From Levilactobacillus zymae DSM 19395 (lineage in GTDB: Bacteria > Bacillota > Bacilli > Lactobacillales > Lactobacillaceae), in contig NZ_AZDW01000034.1 of NCBI RefSeq assembly GCF_001434115.1, positions 42,231 to 106,230 of the forward strand: DNA of 64,000 bases, written 5' to 3'. Shown here piece after piece: positions 57,896 to 64,000 of this stretch. Position numbers and translations under genes: made by a program. Every line of letters begins with the position of its first letter. Position 1 is the first letter of the stretch. The notes beneath the pieces were generated by a model. It had not been told where the DNA came from. It worked only from the letters and a program-made list of their open reading frames with translations, and ran no database searches.

Positions 57896-58600
57896 TTAGA
57901 AGGTCGCCGGAATCGGTAAGGCTTCCTGTTGACTGAAATCGTCGTTGGGGAACTTGCGCTTTAACGCGGCGACCAGCAGGTGCTTAGCGATATCGCCGTT
58001 TCTGGTGAGGATGGGGCCGTGGAAGTACGAGCAGTAGACGTTCTTATAAATCGCGCCTTCCGTGCCGTCTTCGCCGTTATTACCCTTGCCACTGACCACG
58101 TTGCCCAGGGGCCGTTCACCCTTGCCGATGAAGGTCCGACCCTGATGGTTTTCAAAGCCGTGGTAGGTCTCCCCGGTCTCCTGGTTCTTGATCACGATGT
58201 CGCCGATGAACCGGTTGTGGTCCTGCGCTAAGGTGTAGTGATCCAACGCCCCGATGCCGGGCAGCTTTTCGCCGTCGGCTCCGATGTAGTAGTGGCCCAG
58301 GAGTTGGTAACCACCACAGATGGCCAGTAGGGGACCGCCGGATTCGATGAACTTGATCAATTCGGCCTTTTTGGTCTGAATGTCCTTGGCCACGATGGTC
58401 TGTTCGAAGTCCTGACCCCCACCGAAGAAGGCCAGATCATAGTCGGCCGCGTGGAAGTCTTCTTCGAGGCTGACCACTTGAACGTTTAGGTGGACGTCCA
58501 TTTGCTTAGCGTAATAGTTCAACGCCAAGATATTGCCCACGTCGCCGTAGGTGTTCATTAGGTCGCCGTACAGATGGGCGACGTTTAATTCGTAAGTCAT
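57896..58600 (-). CDS. gatD: GatD, glutamine amidotransferase of lipid II isoglutaminyl synthase
   Basis: Supplies ammonia from glutamine for amidation of the D-glutamate in lipid II to D-isoglutamine. The 234 residues are a class I CobB/CobQ-type amidotransferase. The nucleophile Cys95 is in LLAICGGYQLLG and the catalytic histidine is in SYFHGPIL (H194). The start overlaps the murT stop by four bases (ATGA), so the two are co-translated. The pair acts in the cytosol on the membrane-bound precursor. Confidence 0.94.
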   Translation of the reverse strand: MTYELNVAHLYGDLMNTYGDVGNILALNYYAKQMDVHLNVQVVSLEEDFHAADYDLAFFGGGQDFEQTIVAKDIQTKKAELIKFIESGGPLLAICGGYQLLGHYYIGADGEKLPGIGALDHYTLAQDHNRFIGDIVIKNQETGETYHGFENHQGRTFIGKGERPLGNVVSGKGNNGEDGTEGAIYKNVYCSYFHGPILTRNGDIAKHLLVAALKRKFPNDDFSQQEALPIPATF

Positions 58601-59952
58601 ACGCCGAGTCCCTCCTTAATGAAACCCTTGCTGGCTAAAATCTTTCGTAATTGAAGCATGGCCGTGTAGGTCGCCAGGACGTACACCCGGTCGGTCGGCA
58701 CTTCCTGAATCCGGTCGACCACCTTTTCGAGGCTGGGTTCCACGATGTGCTTATCGTCGGGCACCCCGGCGACCTTGAGCCGGAAGGTGATGTCCTTGTA
58801 CCGTTCGCCCCCGGTGATAAACGTGGGGATGTTGGAGTCGGCGAGTTGTTCGAAGTCGCCGTCCCAGATCCAGCTGGTATCGATCCCGTCGGCGTAGTTG
58901 GCGTTTAACAGGCCGACGAACGAGAAGGGTTGGGGATCCGTGCCAATCATGTGCAGGACTTGGTCCAAACCGACCGGGTTCTTGACCAGGATGATGGTGA
59001 CCCGTTTGCCGTTAACGTCGATGACCTCCTGGCGGCCGAAGACCTGTTCGTTGGCCGTGAAGGCGTGGGCAATCTGCTCGGGAGTCACACCCATGAACCG
59101 GCCCACCGCGTAGGCGGCCAGTGCGTTATAGATGTTGTAGGTCCCACCGACCGTGATCTTAAACGCGTGACCGTCGATGTCAAATTGCGAGGACGTTGGC
59201 GTCTGGGTGCCCAGCTGCGTCAACCGGTAGGTCAATTCGGGGCGCTTGAAGCCACAATTCGGGCAGAAGTATTTCCCCTGATTGCTGTAGGTCAGCGTGT
59301 GGTAGTGTAAGATGTGCTGACAGTTCGGGCACAGGACCCCATCCGTGTTGGGTTTGGCCTTGAAGTCGCTGTCGGGTTGGTCGTCGAAGCCGTAGTATTG
59401 GATCGGGTTCGGCAACTCTTTGGAATTAAAGATGGGCGAGTCGCCGTTGGCAATGATCGTGGCGTTCGGGGCCAGTGCGACCCCGTCGAGGATCTTCTGG
59501 TAGGTCGTGTAGATTTCGCCGTAACGGTCCATCTGGTCTCTAAAGATGTTGGTAAAGACGAAGGCCTTGGGTTCGATGTATTGGGTGACCTTGATCACGT
59601 TGGCTTCGTCGACTTCCAGCACGGCGAGGGGCCGGCCGGTCTTCGGGTTTTTCGCGTTTAAAAAGGTCGTGACGATTCCTTGTTCCATGTTGGACCCCGT
59701 GGGGTTGGTCAGAATCGTTGGGTATTTTTCGTGGAGCACCGACACGGTTAGGGCGGTGGTTAACGTTTTCCCGTTAGTCCCGGTGATGACGATCACGTCA
59801 TACTTGGCACCTAACGACCGCAAGATTTGCGGGTCTAACTTCAAAGTAATCTTACCGGGTAAAGAACTCCCCCCGTGTAAGAAGGTGTGGAGAAACCAGT
59901 AAGACGATTTCCCCGCAAAGGTGGCAACACCGCTTCGCAATGACATGGACAT
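58597..59952 (-). CDS. murT: MurT, Mur-ligase subunit of lipid II isoglutaminyl synthase
   Basis: ATP-dependent ligase subunit that activates and amidates lipid II with GatD. The 451 residues have the Mur-ligase P-loop ITGTNGKTLTT (about 56-66). A four-cysteine zinc ribbon inserted in the central domain (CPNCQHIL...FCPNCGF) distinguishes MurT from other Mur ligases. A C-terminal MurT-specific domain follows. ATG with SD AAGGAG; upstream is an extended -10 (TGC-TAGAAT, 59993-59998 on the minus strand). Confidence 0.95.
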   Translation of the reverse strand: MSMSLRSGVATFAGKSSYWFLHTFLHGGSSLPGKITLKLDPQILRSLGAKYDVIVITGTNGKTLTTALTVSVLHEKYPTILTNPTGSNMEQGIVTTFLNAKNPKTGRPLAVLEVDEANVIKVTQYIEPKAFVFTNIFRDQMDRYGEIYTTYQKILDGVALAPNATIIANGDSPIFNSKELPNPIQYYGFDDQPDSDFKAKPNTDGVLCPNCQHILHYHTLTYSNQGKYFCPNCGFKRPELTYRLTQLGTQTPTSSQFDIDGHAFKITVGGTYNIYNALAAYAVGRFMGVTPEQIAHAFTANEQVFGRQEVIDVNGKRVTIILVKNPVGLDQVLHMIGTDPQPFSFVGLLNANYADGIDTSWIWDGDFEQLADSNIPTFITGGERYKDITFRLKVAGVPDDKHIVEPSLEKVVDRIQEVPTDRVYVLATYTAMLQLRKILASKGFIKEGLGV

Positions 59953-59992
59953 TTCGCTCCTTAAACAAGACTTGGTTAAACCTCAAACGTTA

Positions 59993-59998
59993 ATTCTA
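59993..59998 (-). promoter_or_regulatory. murT-gatD promoter (extended -10)
   Basis: On the minus strand TGC-TAGAAT gives an extended -10; no good -35. The same TGCTAGAAT box precedes glyA. Confidence 0.5.
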
Positions 59999-60150
59999 GC
60001 ATTTTTTCTAGAAATAGGGGAGCTTACGCCTTGAACTTTGCGAAATTGCAAGGAAACCGTCCCAGACGGCCAGCGCGCGACCGGGAACGCTTCCAGCACG
60101 AAAGCCGCGATTTTTCGGCTTCTCTGGTCGAATTTTCCCAGGCAATCGGC

Positions 60151-60156
60151 TATAAT
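60151..60156 (+). promoter_or_regulatory. tdk operon promoter (-10)
   Basis: Perfect TATAAT about 35 bases before the tdk start; the -35 is weak. Just upstream an AAGCCG/CGGCTT hairpin (about 60100-60122) may be a remnant terminator. Confidence 0.5.
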
Positions 60157-60190
60157 AGATTAGAAACTGTCAAAAAAAGGTGGGAGTAAC

Positions 60191-60775
60191 GTGGCGCAGC
60201 TCTTTTTTCGGTACGGCGCAATGAATAGTGGGAAGTCCATTGAGATTTTAAAGGTCGCCCACAACTACGAGGAACAACATAAACGGGTCATTATCATGAC
60301 CAGTGGCTTGGATACCCGTGACGGGGTCGGGGCCATTTCCAGTCGCATCGGGCTGAGACGTCCCGCGCATCCAATTTTTGCGACGACTAACGTCTACGAT
60401 GAAGTGGAGAAGTTAGACCCGCAGGCCAACTGTCTGCTGATTGACGAGGCCCAGTTCTTGACCAAGGAGCACGTGTTCCAGTTGGCCAAGATCGTGGACG
60501 ACCTGCACATCCCGGTCATGACCTTCGGGTTGAAGAATGACTTTCGCAACGAATTGTTTGAAGGGTCGAAATACCTTCTATTATATGCGGATAAGATTGA
60601 AGAAATGAAAACCATTTGCTGGTTCTGTACCAAAAAGGCCATCATGAACCTGCGCTTTCACGACGGGAAGCCCGTCTATGAAGGCGAACAGGTCCAGATT
60701 GGTGGCAACGAAGCCTATTATCCGGTCTGTCGGCGGCACTATTTCAACCCGCCGTTGGATCAGATGGGGCAATAA
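60191..60775 (+). CDS. tdk: Thymidine kinase
   Basis: Phosphorylates thymidine with ATP for nucleotide salvage. 194 residues of the type II family: P-loop [13 protein letters not shown] metal/catalytic segment, lasso region ending [25 protein letters not shown]. The structural zinc cysteines are in CWFC and VCRRH. GTG start with SD AGGTGGGAG. prfA follows 20 bases later, a conserved order in Firmicutes. Confidence 0.96.
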   Translation: MAQLFFRYGAMNSGKSIEILKVAHNYEEQHKRVIIMTSGLDTRDGVGAISSRIGLRRPAHPIFATTNVYDEVEKLDPQANCLLIDEAQFLTKEHVFQLAKIVDDLHIPVMTFGLKNDFRNELFEGSKYLLLYADKIEEMKTICWFCTKKAIMNLRFHDGKPVYEGEQVQIGGNEAYYPVCRRHYFNPPLDQMGQ

Positions 60776-60795
60776 CGAAACGAGGTTAAAACGAA

Positions 60796-61881
60796 ATGGA
60801 CGAAATGTTTGATAAGCTCCAGGCCGTCGCGGACCGTTACGACGAGCTCAACGAATTGATCAGTGATCCGGAAGTGATTGCGGACACGCAAAAATTCATG
60901 GCTCTGTCGAAAGAAGAGGGCGAACTCCGCGAGACGGTGGAAAAGTACCACCAATACCAAGACGTCACCAAGCAAATCAAGGATGACGACGAGATGCTCC
61001 GCGAAAAGCTCGACGACGACATGGAAAGCATGGTCAAAGACGAGTTGAAAGACTTAAACGACCAAAAGGAAAAGTTAGAAGATGCCATCAAGCTCTTACT
61101 GTTACCTAAGGACCCGAACGATGATAAGAACATCATCATGGAAATCCACGGAGCAGCCGGGGGCGACGAAGCCAGCCTTTTTGCGGCCGACCTCTTTAGC
61201 ATGTACTCCAAGTACGCCGAACGCCAAGGCTGGAAGATCGAAATCGTCGACGAGAACGCCACCGAAGTCGGGGGCTTTAAGGAAATCGTCATGATGATCA
61301 CCGGGGACAAGGTCTACTCCAAGCTGAAGTACGAAAACGGTGCGCACCGGGTTCAACGGGTCCCCGTCACGGAATCTGCTGGTCGGGTCCACACCAGTAC
61401 CGCTACGGTCGGGGTCATGCCCGAAGAAGAAGACGTCGATATCGATATCGACCCGAAGGACATTCGGACCGACGTTTACCGGTCATCCGGTGCCGGTGGG
61501 CAACACATCAACAAGACCTCTTCAGCCGTACGGATGACCCACTTGCCAACGGGCATCGTGGTCGCCATGCAAGACGAACGGTCACAGCAACAGAACCGGG
61601 CGAAGGCCATGCAGATCCTAAAGGCGCGGGTCTACGACTATTACAAGCAACAAGAAGAAAGTGCTTATAACGCCGAACGGAAGTCGGCCGTGGGGACCGG
61701 GGACCGTTCCGAACGAATTCGGACCTACAACTACCCGCAAAACCGGGTGACCGATCACCGCATCGGGTTGACGTTAAACAAGCTTGACCGGATCATGAAC
61801 GGGGAACTCGACGACATCATCGACGCGTTGATCCTGTCCGACCAGGCCGCTAAATTGGAAGACTTAAAGAATAATGGCTAA
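60796..61881 (+). CDS. prfA: Peptide chain release factor 1
   Basis: Recognises UAA and UAG stops and triggers hydrolysis of peptidyl-tRNA. The 361 residues have the codon-recognition tripeptide PVT (about 190-192, the PxT of RF1 rather than the SPF of RF2) and the catalytic GGQ (about 234-236) in [17 protein letters not shown]. The gene for the enzyme that methylates this glutamine (prmC) overlaps its end by 8 bases. Confidence 0.97.
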   Translation: MDEMFDKLQAVADRYDELNELISDPEVIADTQKFMALSKEEGELRETVEKYHQYQDVTKQIKDDDEMLREKLDDDMESMVKDELKDLNDQKEKLEDAIKLLLLPKDPNDDKNIIMEIHGAAGGDEASLFAADLFSMYSKYAERQGWKIEIVDENATEVGGFKEIVMMITGDKVYSKLKYENGAHRVQRVPVTESAGRVHTSTATVGVMPEEEDVDIDIDPKDIRTDVYRSSGAGGQHINKTSSAVRMTHLPTGIVVAMQDERSQQQNRAKAMQILKARVYDYYKQQEESAYNAERKSAVGTGDRSERIRTYNYPQNRVTDHRIGLTLNKLDRIMNGELDDIIDALILSDQAAKLEDLKNNG

Positions 61882-62722
61882 ATCGGTCACGTACTTTGCG
61901 GCGCTAAAGACCGCCGAGCAACAACTGACCGCGACGCAACAAGATCCCAGTGCCGCTCAGTTTCTCCTGTTAGAAACGCGGCACTGGACCTTTACGCAAC
62001 TGGTTCAGCACTACCGCGATTCGATGCCGGGTGACCAACTGGCCCGCTATCAGCAGCAGGTCGCCCGGGTCAGCGCGGGCGAACCGGCCCAGTACGTCTT
62101 AGGGCACGCGCCCTTTTATGGCCGGGAGTTTGCGGTCAACGCCGCGACGCTGATCCCACGGGTCGAGACCGAGGAGCTGGTGGACTGGGTGTTGACGAGT
62201 CAGCCGACTGCCGCCCAGCGGGTCCTCGACGTGGGGACCGGTAGTGGGGCCATCGCCGTGACGTTACAGGCGGAACGGACCGCGTGGCAGGTGACGGGGA
62301 CGGACATTTCAGCCGCCGCCATTGCCGTGGCGCAGCGTAACGCGCAGACCTGGGCGCCCGCGGTGACCTTAGCCGTGGGGGACCTGTTTGCGCCGGTCCA
62401 GGGTCAGCGGTTTGATCTGGTGGTGTCGAACCCCCCGTACATCGACCGGACGGAAACGGCGGTCATGGACGCGTCCGTCAAACGCTACGAACCGCAGAAC
62501 GCGTTGTTTGCGGCCCATCACGGACTGGACTTTTACCAGCGCTTCGCGGCCGCCTTGCCGACGGTACTGACGGCGCGGGGAAACTTCTTTGCGGAGATTG
62601 GGTACCAGCAGGGCGGTGCGGTGCGTGAGATTTTTCAAACGGCCTTACCGACGGCACAAGTCACCATCCGTCAGGATCTGAGTGGCCACGACCGCATGGT
62701 ACGGGTTGAACTCACAGAATAA
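61874..62722 (+). CDS. prmC: PrmC, release-factor glutamine methyltransferase
   Basis: Methylates the GGQ glutamine of RF1 and RF2 using S-adenosylmethionine. The 282 residues have the SAM-binding motif [15 protein letters not shown] and the substrate-glutamine motif NPPYID. The N-terminal helical domain is typical. It overlaps prfA by 8 bases, implying coupled synthesis of enzyme and substrate. Confidence 0.96.
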   Translation: MAKSVTYFAALKTAEQQLTATQQDPSAAQFLLLETRHWTFTQLVQHYRDSMPGDQLARYQQQVARVSAGEPAQYVLGHAPFYGREFAVNAATLIPRVETEELVDWVLTSQPTAAQRVLDVGTGSGAIAVTLQAERTAWQVTGTDISAAAIAVAQRNAQTWAPAVTLAVGDLFAPVQGQRFDLVVSNPPYIDRTETAVMDASVKRYEPQNALFAAHHGLDFYQRFAAALPTVLTARGNFFAEIGYQQGGAVREIFQTALPTAQVTIRQDLSGHDRMVRVELTE

Positions 62723-62734
62723 TGGGAGATTATT

Positions 62735-63751
62735 ATGGAAACACAAATTTTTAAACCGGATCAAATCGAAGCGGCCGCGGCCCTCTTAAAGGCCGGCCAA
62801 CTGGTGTCGTTTCCGACCGAAACGGTGTACGGCTTAGGGGCCGATGCCACGAACGAAGCGGCCGTTAAACAGGTTTACGCGGCGAAGGGCCGGCCCAGTG
62901 ACAACCCGTTGATCGTGACGGTCACGGGACAGGCCATGGTCGAACAGTACGCCGAACCCTTGTCGGCCAAGGCCCAAGCGTTGATTGACGCCTTTTGGCC
63001 GGGATCGTTGACGTTGATTCTAAACCTGCAACCCGGTAAGCTGTCTAAGGCCGTCACCGGGGGCTTGTCCACGGCGGCCTTCCGGAACCCGGCCAACCAG
63101 ACCACGCTGGCGTTGATTCAAGCCGCCGGCGTGCCCATCGTGGGACCGTCCGCGAATACCTCGGGTAAGCCGAGTCCGACCTTGGCCCAGCACGTCTACC
63201 ACGACCTGAAGGGAAAAATCGCCGGCATCGTGGACGATGGTCCCGCTCAGGTGGGGGTCGAATCCACGATTTTGGATTTGACCGCCGACGTGCCGACCAT
63301 CTTACGGCCGGGCGCGGTCACCGAAGAAGACCTCGAACCCGTGATTGGGACGGTCCGGTCGACCCATCATAAGGTGGGCAAGACCGAAGTTCCGAAGGCC
63401 CCGGGGATGAAGTACAAGCACTACGCGCCGAACGCGCAGGTGTACATCGTGGATCACGAAAGTGATTGGCCGGCAGCCTTGGCTTGGGCCCAGGCGCAAG
63501 CTTACCCGGTCGGCGCCATGGCCCTCGACCACGTGTTGGCCGCCAACCAGTTACCGGCCAACGTGGAAGCCTACACGTTAGGCCCCGACCTGGCCAGTGC
63601 CAGTCACCGGTTGTTTGCCGGCTTACGGCACTTTGACCTGGAGTCACCGGTCAAGGGCATCCTTACGCAAGGGTTTGCCGATAGCGGGTTAGGTGCGGCC
63701 TACATGAACCGGTTGAACAAATCGGCCGGTCAGGTGCATTTTCAACGATAA
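62735..63751 (+). CDS. L-threonylcarbamoyladenylate synthase (Sua5/YwlC type)
   Basis: Makes threonylcarbamoyl-AMP for the t6A modification of ANN-decoding tRNAs. The 338 residues are the long Sua5 form: an N-terminal YrdC domain (VSFPTETVYGLGADA, KGRPSDNPLIV, GPSANTSGKPSPT) and a C-terminal Sua5 domain joined by the conserved APGMKYKHYAP linker. SD GGGAG. Part of the prfA-prmC-sua5-glyA order common in Firmicutes. Confidence 0.95.
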   Translation: METQIFKPDQIEAAAALLKAGQLVSFPTETVYGLGADATNEAAVKQVYAAKGRPSDNPLIVTVTGQAMVEQYAEPLSAKAQALIDAFWPGSLTLILNLQPGKLSKAVTGGLSTAAFRNPANQTTLALIQAAGVPIVGPSANTSGKPSPTLAQHVYHDLKGKIAGIVDDGPAQVGVESTILDLTADVPTILRPGAVTEEDLEPVIGTVRSTHHKVGKTEVPKAPGMKYKHYAPNAQVYIVDHESDWPAALAWAQAQAYPVGAMALDHVLAANQLPANVEAYTLGPDLASASHRLFAGLRHFDLESPVKGILTQGFADSGLGAAYMNRLNKSAGQVHFQR

Positions 63752-63767
63752 TCAAGTTTAACGCACG

Positions 63768-63807
63768 AGGCGATTTGCCGGGTCAAACCGGAAAAATCGC
63801 CTTTTTT
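63768..63807 (+). terminator. Terminator after the sua5 gene
   Basis: AGGCGATTT (63768-63776) pairs with AAATCGCCT (63794-63802), inner CCGG/CCGG stem, then TTTTT. Confidence 0.88.
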
Positions 63808-63868
63808 GCGTTTAAAACGGGTAAGTTACCGAAAATAGGGGAATAAAGTCCCTTTTTCCGGATAAATT

Positions 63869-63877
63869 TGCTAGAAT
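63869..63877 (+). promoter_or_regulatory. glyA promoter (extended -10)
   Basis: TGC-TAGAAT (TAGAAT at 63872-63877); no clear -35. Confidence 0.5.
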
Positions 63878-63910
63878 GGAGATTATCATACAGCCCAGGA
63901 GGAATTGCCC

Positions 63911-64000
63911 TTGAACTATCAAACAGAAGATCCGGCCCTGTGGGGGGCCATCGCCCAAGAAGAGCAACGTCAAGAGGACACCATTGAACTCATCGCTTCG
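63911..64000 (+). CDS. glyA: Serine hydroxymethyltransferase, 5' end only
   Basis: First 30 codons, cut by the window edge. The TTG start has SD AGGAGG 8 bases upstream. The sequence begins MNYQTEDPALWGAIAQEE and runs to DTIELIAS, the conserved start of SHMT (PLP enzyme that converts serine to glycine and loads tetrahydrofolate with a one-carbon unit). The position after sua5 supports the call. Confidence 0.9.
   Translation, partial: MNYQTEDPALWGAIAQEEQRQEDTIELIAS

Noticed and set aside
1-64000. Prophage, insertion sequence, CRISPR array, toxin-antitoxin or defence island
   Set aside because: No transposase, integrase, phage structural gene, repeat-spacer pattern or known defence gene is visible. 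Gene order is mostly conserved core.

Overview
The window is a stretch of chromosome from a lactic acid bacterium of the family Lactobacillaceae. The evidence is the gene order (ctsR-clpC without mcsAB, rpoBC, str operon, S10-spc-alpha cluster, ecfA1A2T-truA-rplM-rpsI), the MurT/GatD pair, strong AGGAGG ribosome binding sites, frequent GTG/TTG starts and consensus TTGACA/TATAAT promoters. By eye the GC content is a little above 50% with many G/C third positions. This fits a high-GC lactobacillus such as some Levilactobacillus species, but the species is inference. There is no prophage, insertion sequence, CRISPR array or rRNA operon.

Layout. 1-412: four tRNAs (Leu, Arg, Pro, Pro). 456-3717: CtsR-controlled ctsR-clpC. 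3778-4383: a TetR regulator. 4394-11961: rpoB-rpoC with a structured leader. 11965-12627: a lone competence prepilin peptidase on the minus strand. 12695-16232: rpsL-rpsG-fusA. 16420-31003: S10-spc-alpha cluster (rpsJ to rplQ, with secY, adk, infA and rpoA), ending in an L17 downstream element. 31069-35447: ecfA1-ecfA2-ecfT-truA, then rplM-rpsI. All of this is conserved information-processing core.

35592-40934: a nickel island made of a NiCoT nickel permease followed by larA, larB, larC and larE. It makes the nickel-pincer cofactor (NPN) and a nickel-dependent 2-hydroxyacid racemase. A Crp/Fnr-type palindrome and a near-perfect cre site abut each other just upstream of its promoter. This is the most interesting region of the window.

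41033-48365: an MFS transporter, an aldo/keto reductase, a KtrB-KtrA potassium uptake system, an APC amino-acid permease and an LCP cell-wall enzyme. 48364-50465: a divergent cyclic-di-GMP pair. It has an apparently intact EAL phosphodiesterase, and a membrane GGDEF diguanylate cyclase whose reading frame is broken in a homopolymer. Twin palindromes lie between the two genes. 50554-51141: two small proteins of unknown function. 51568-55135: a heterodimeric ABC exporter. 55230-57766: a MocR regulator and a serine hydrolase. 57896-59952: GatD and MurT (lipid II amidation) on the minus strand. 60191-63751: tdk-prfA-prmC-sua5, followed by the first 30 codons of glyA at the window edge.

No clearly unprecedented multi-gene system was found. 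The observations most worth following are the regulation and substrate of the nickel racemase island, the broken cyclic-di-GMP cyclase beside an intact phosphodiesterase, and several RNA or attenuator-like elements in the ribosomal operons.
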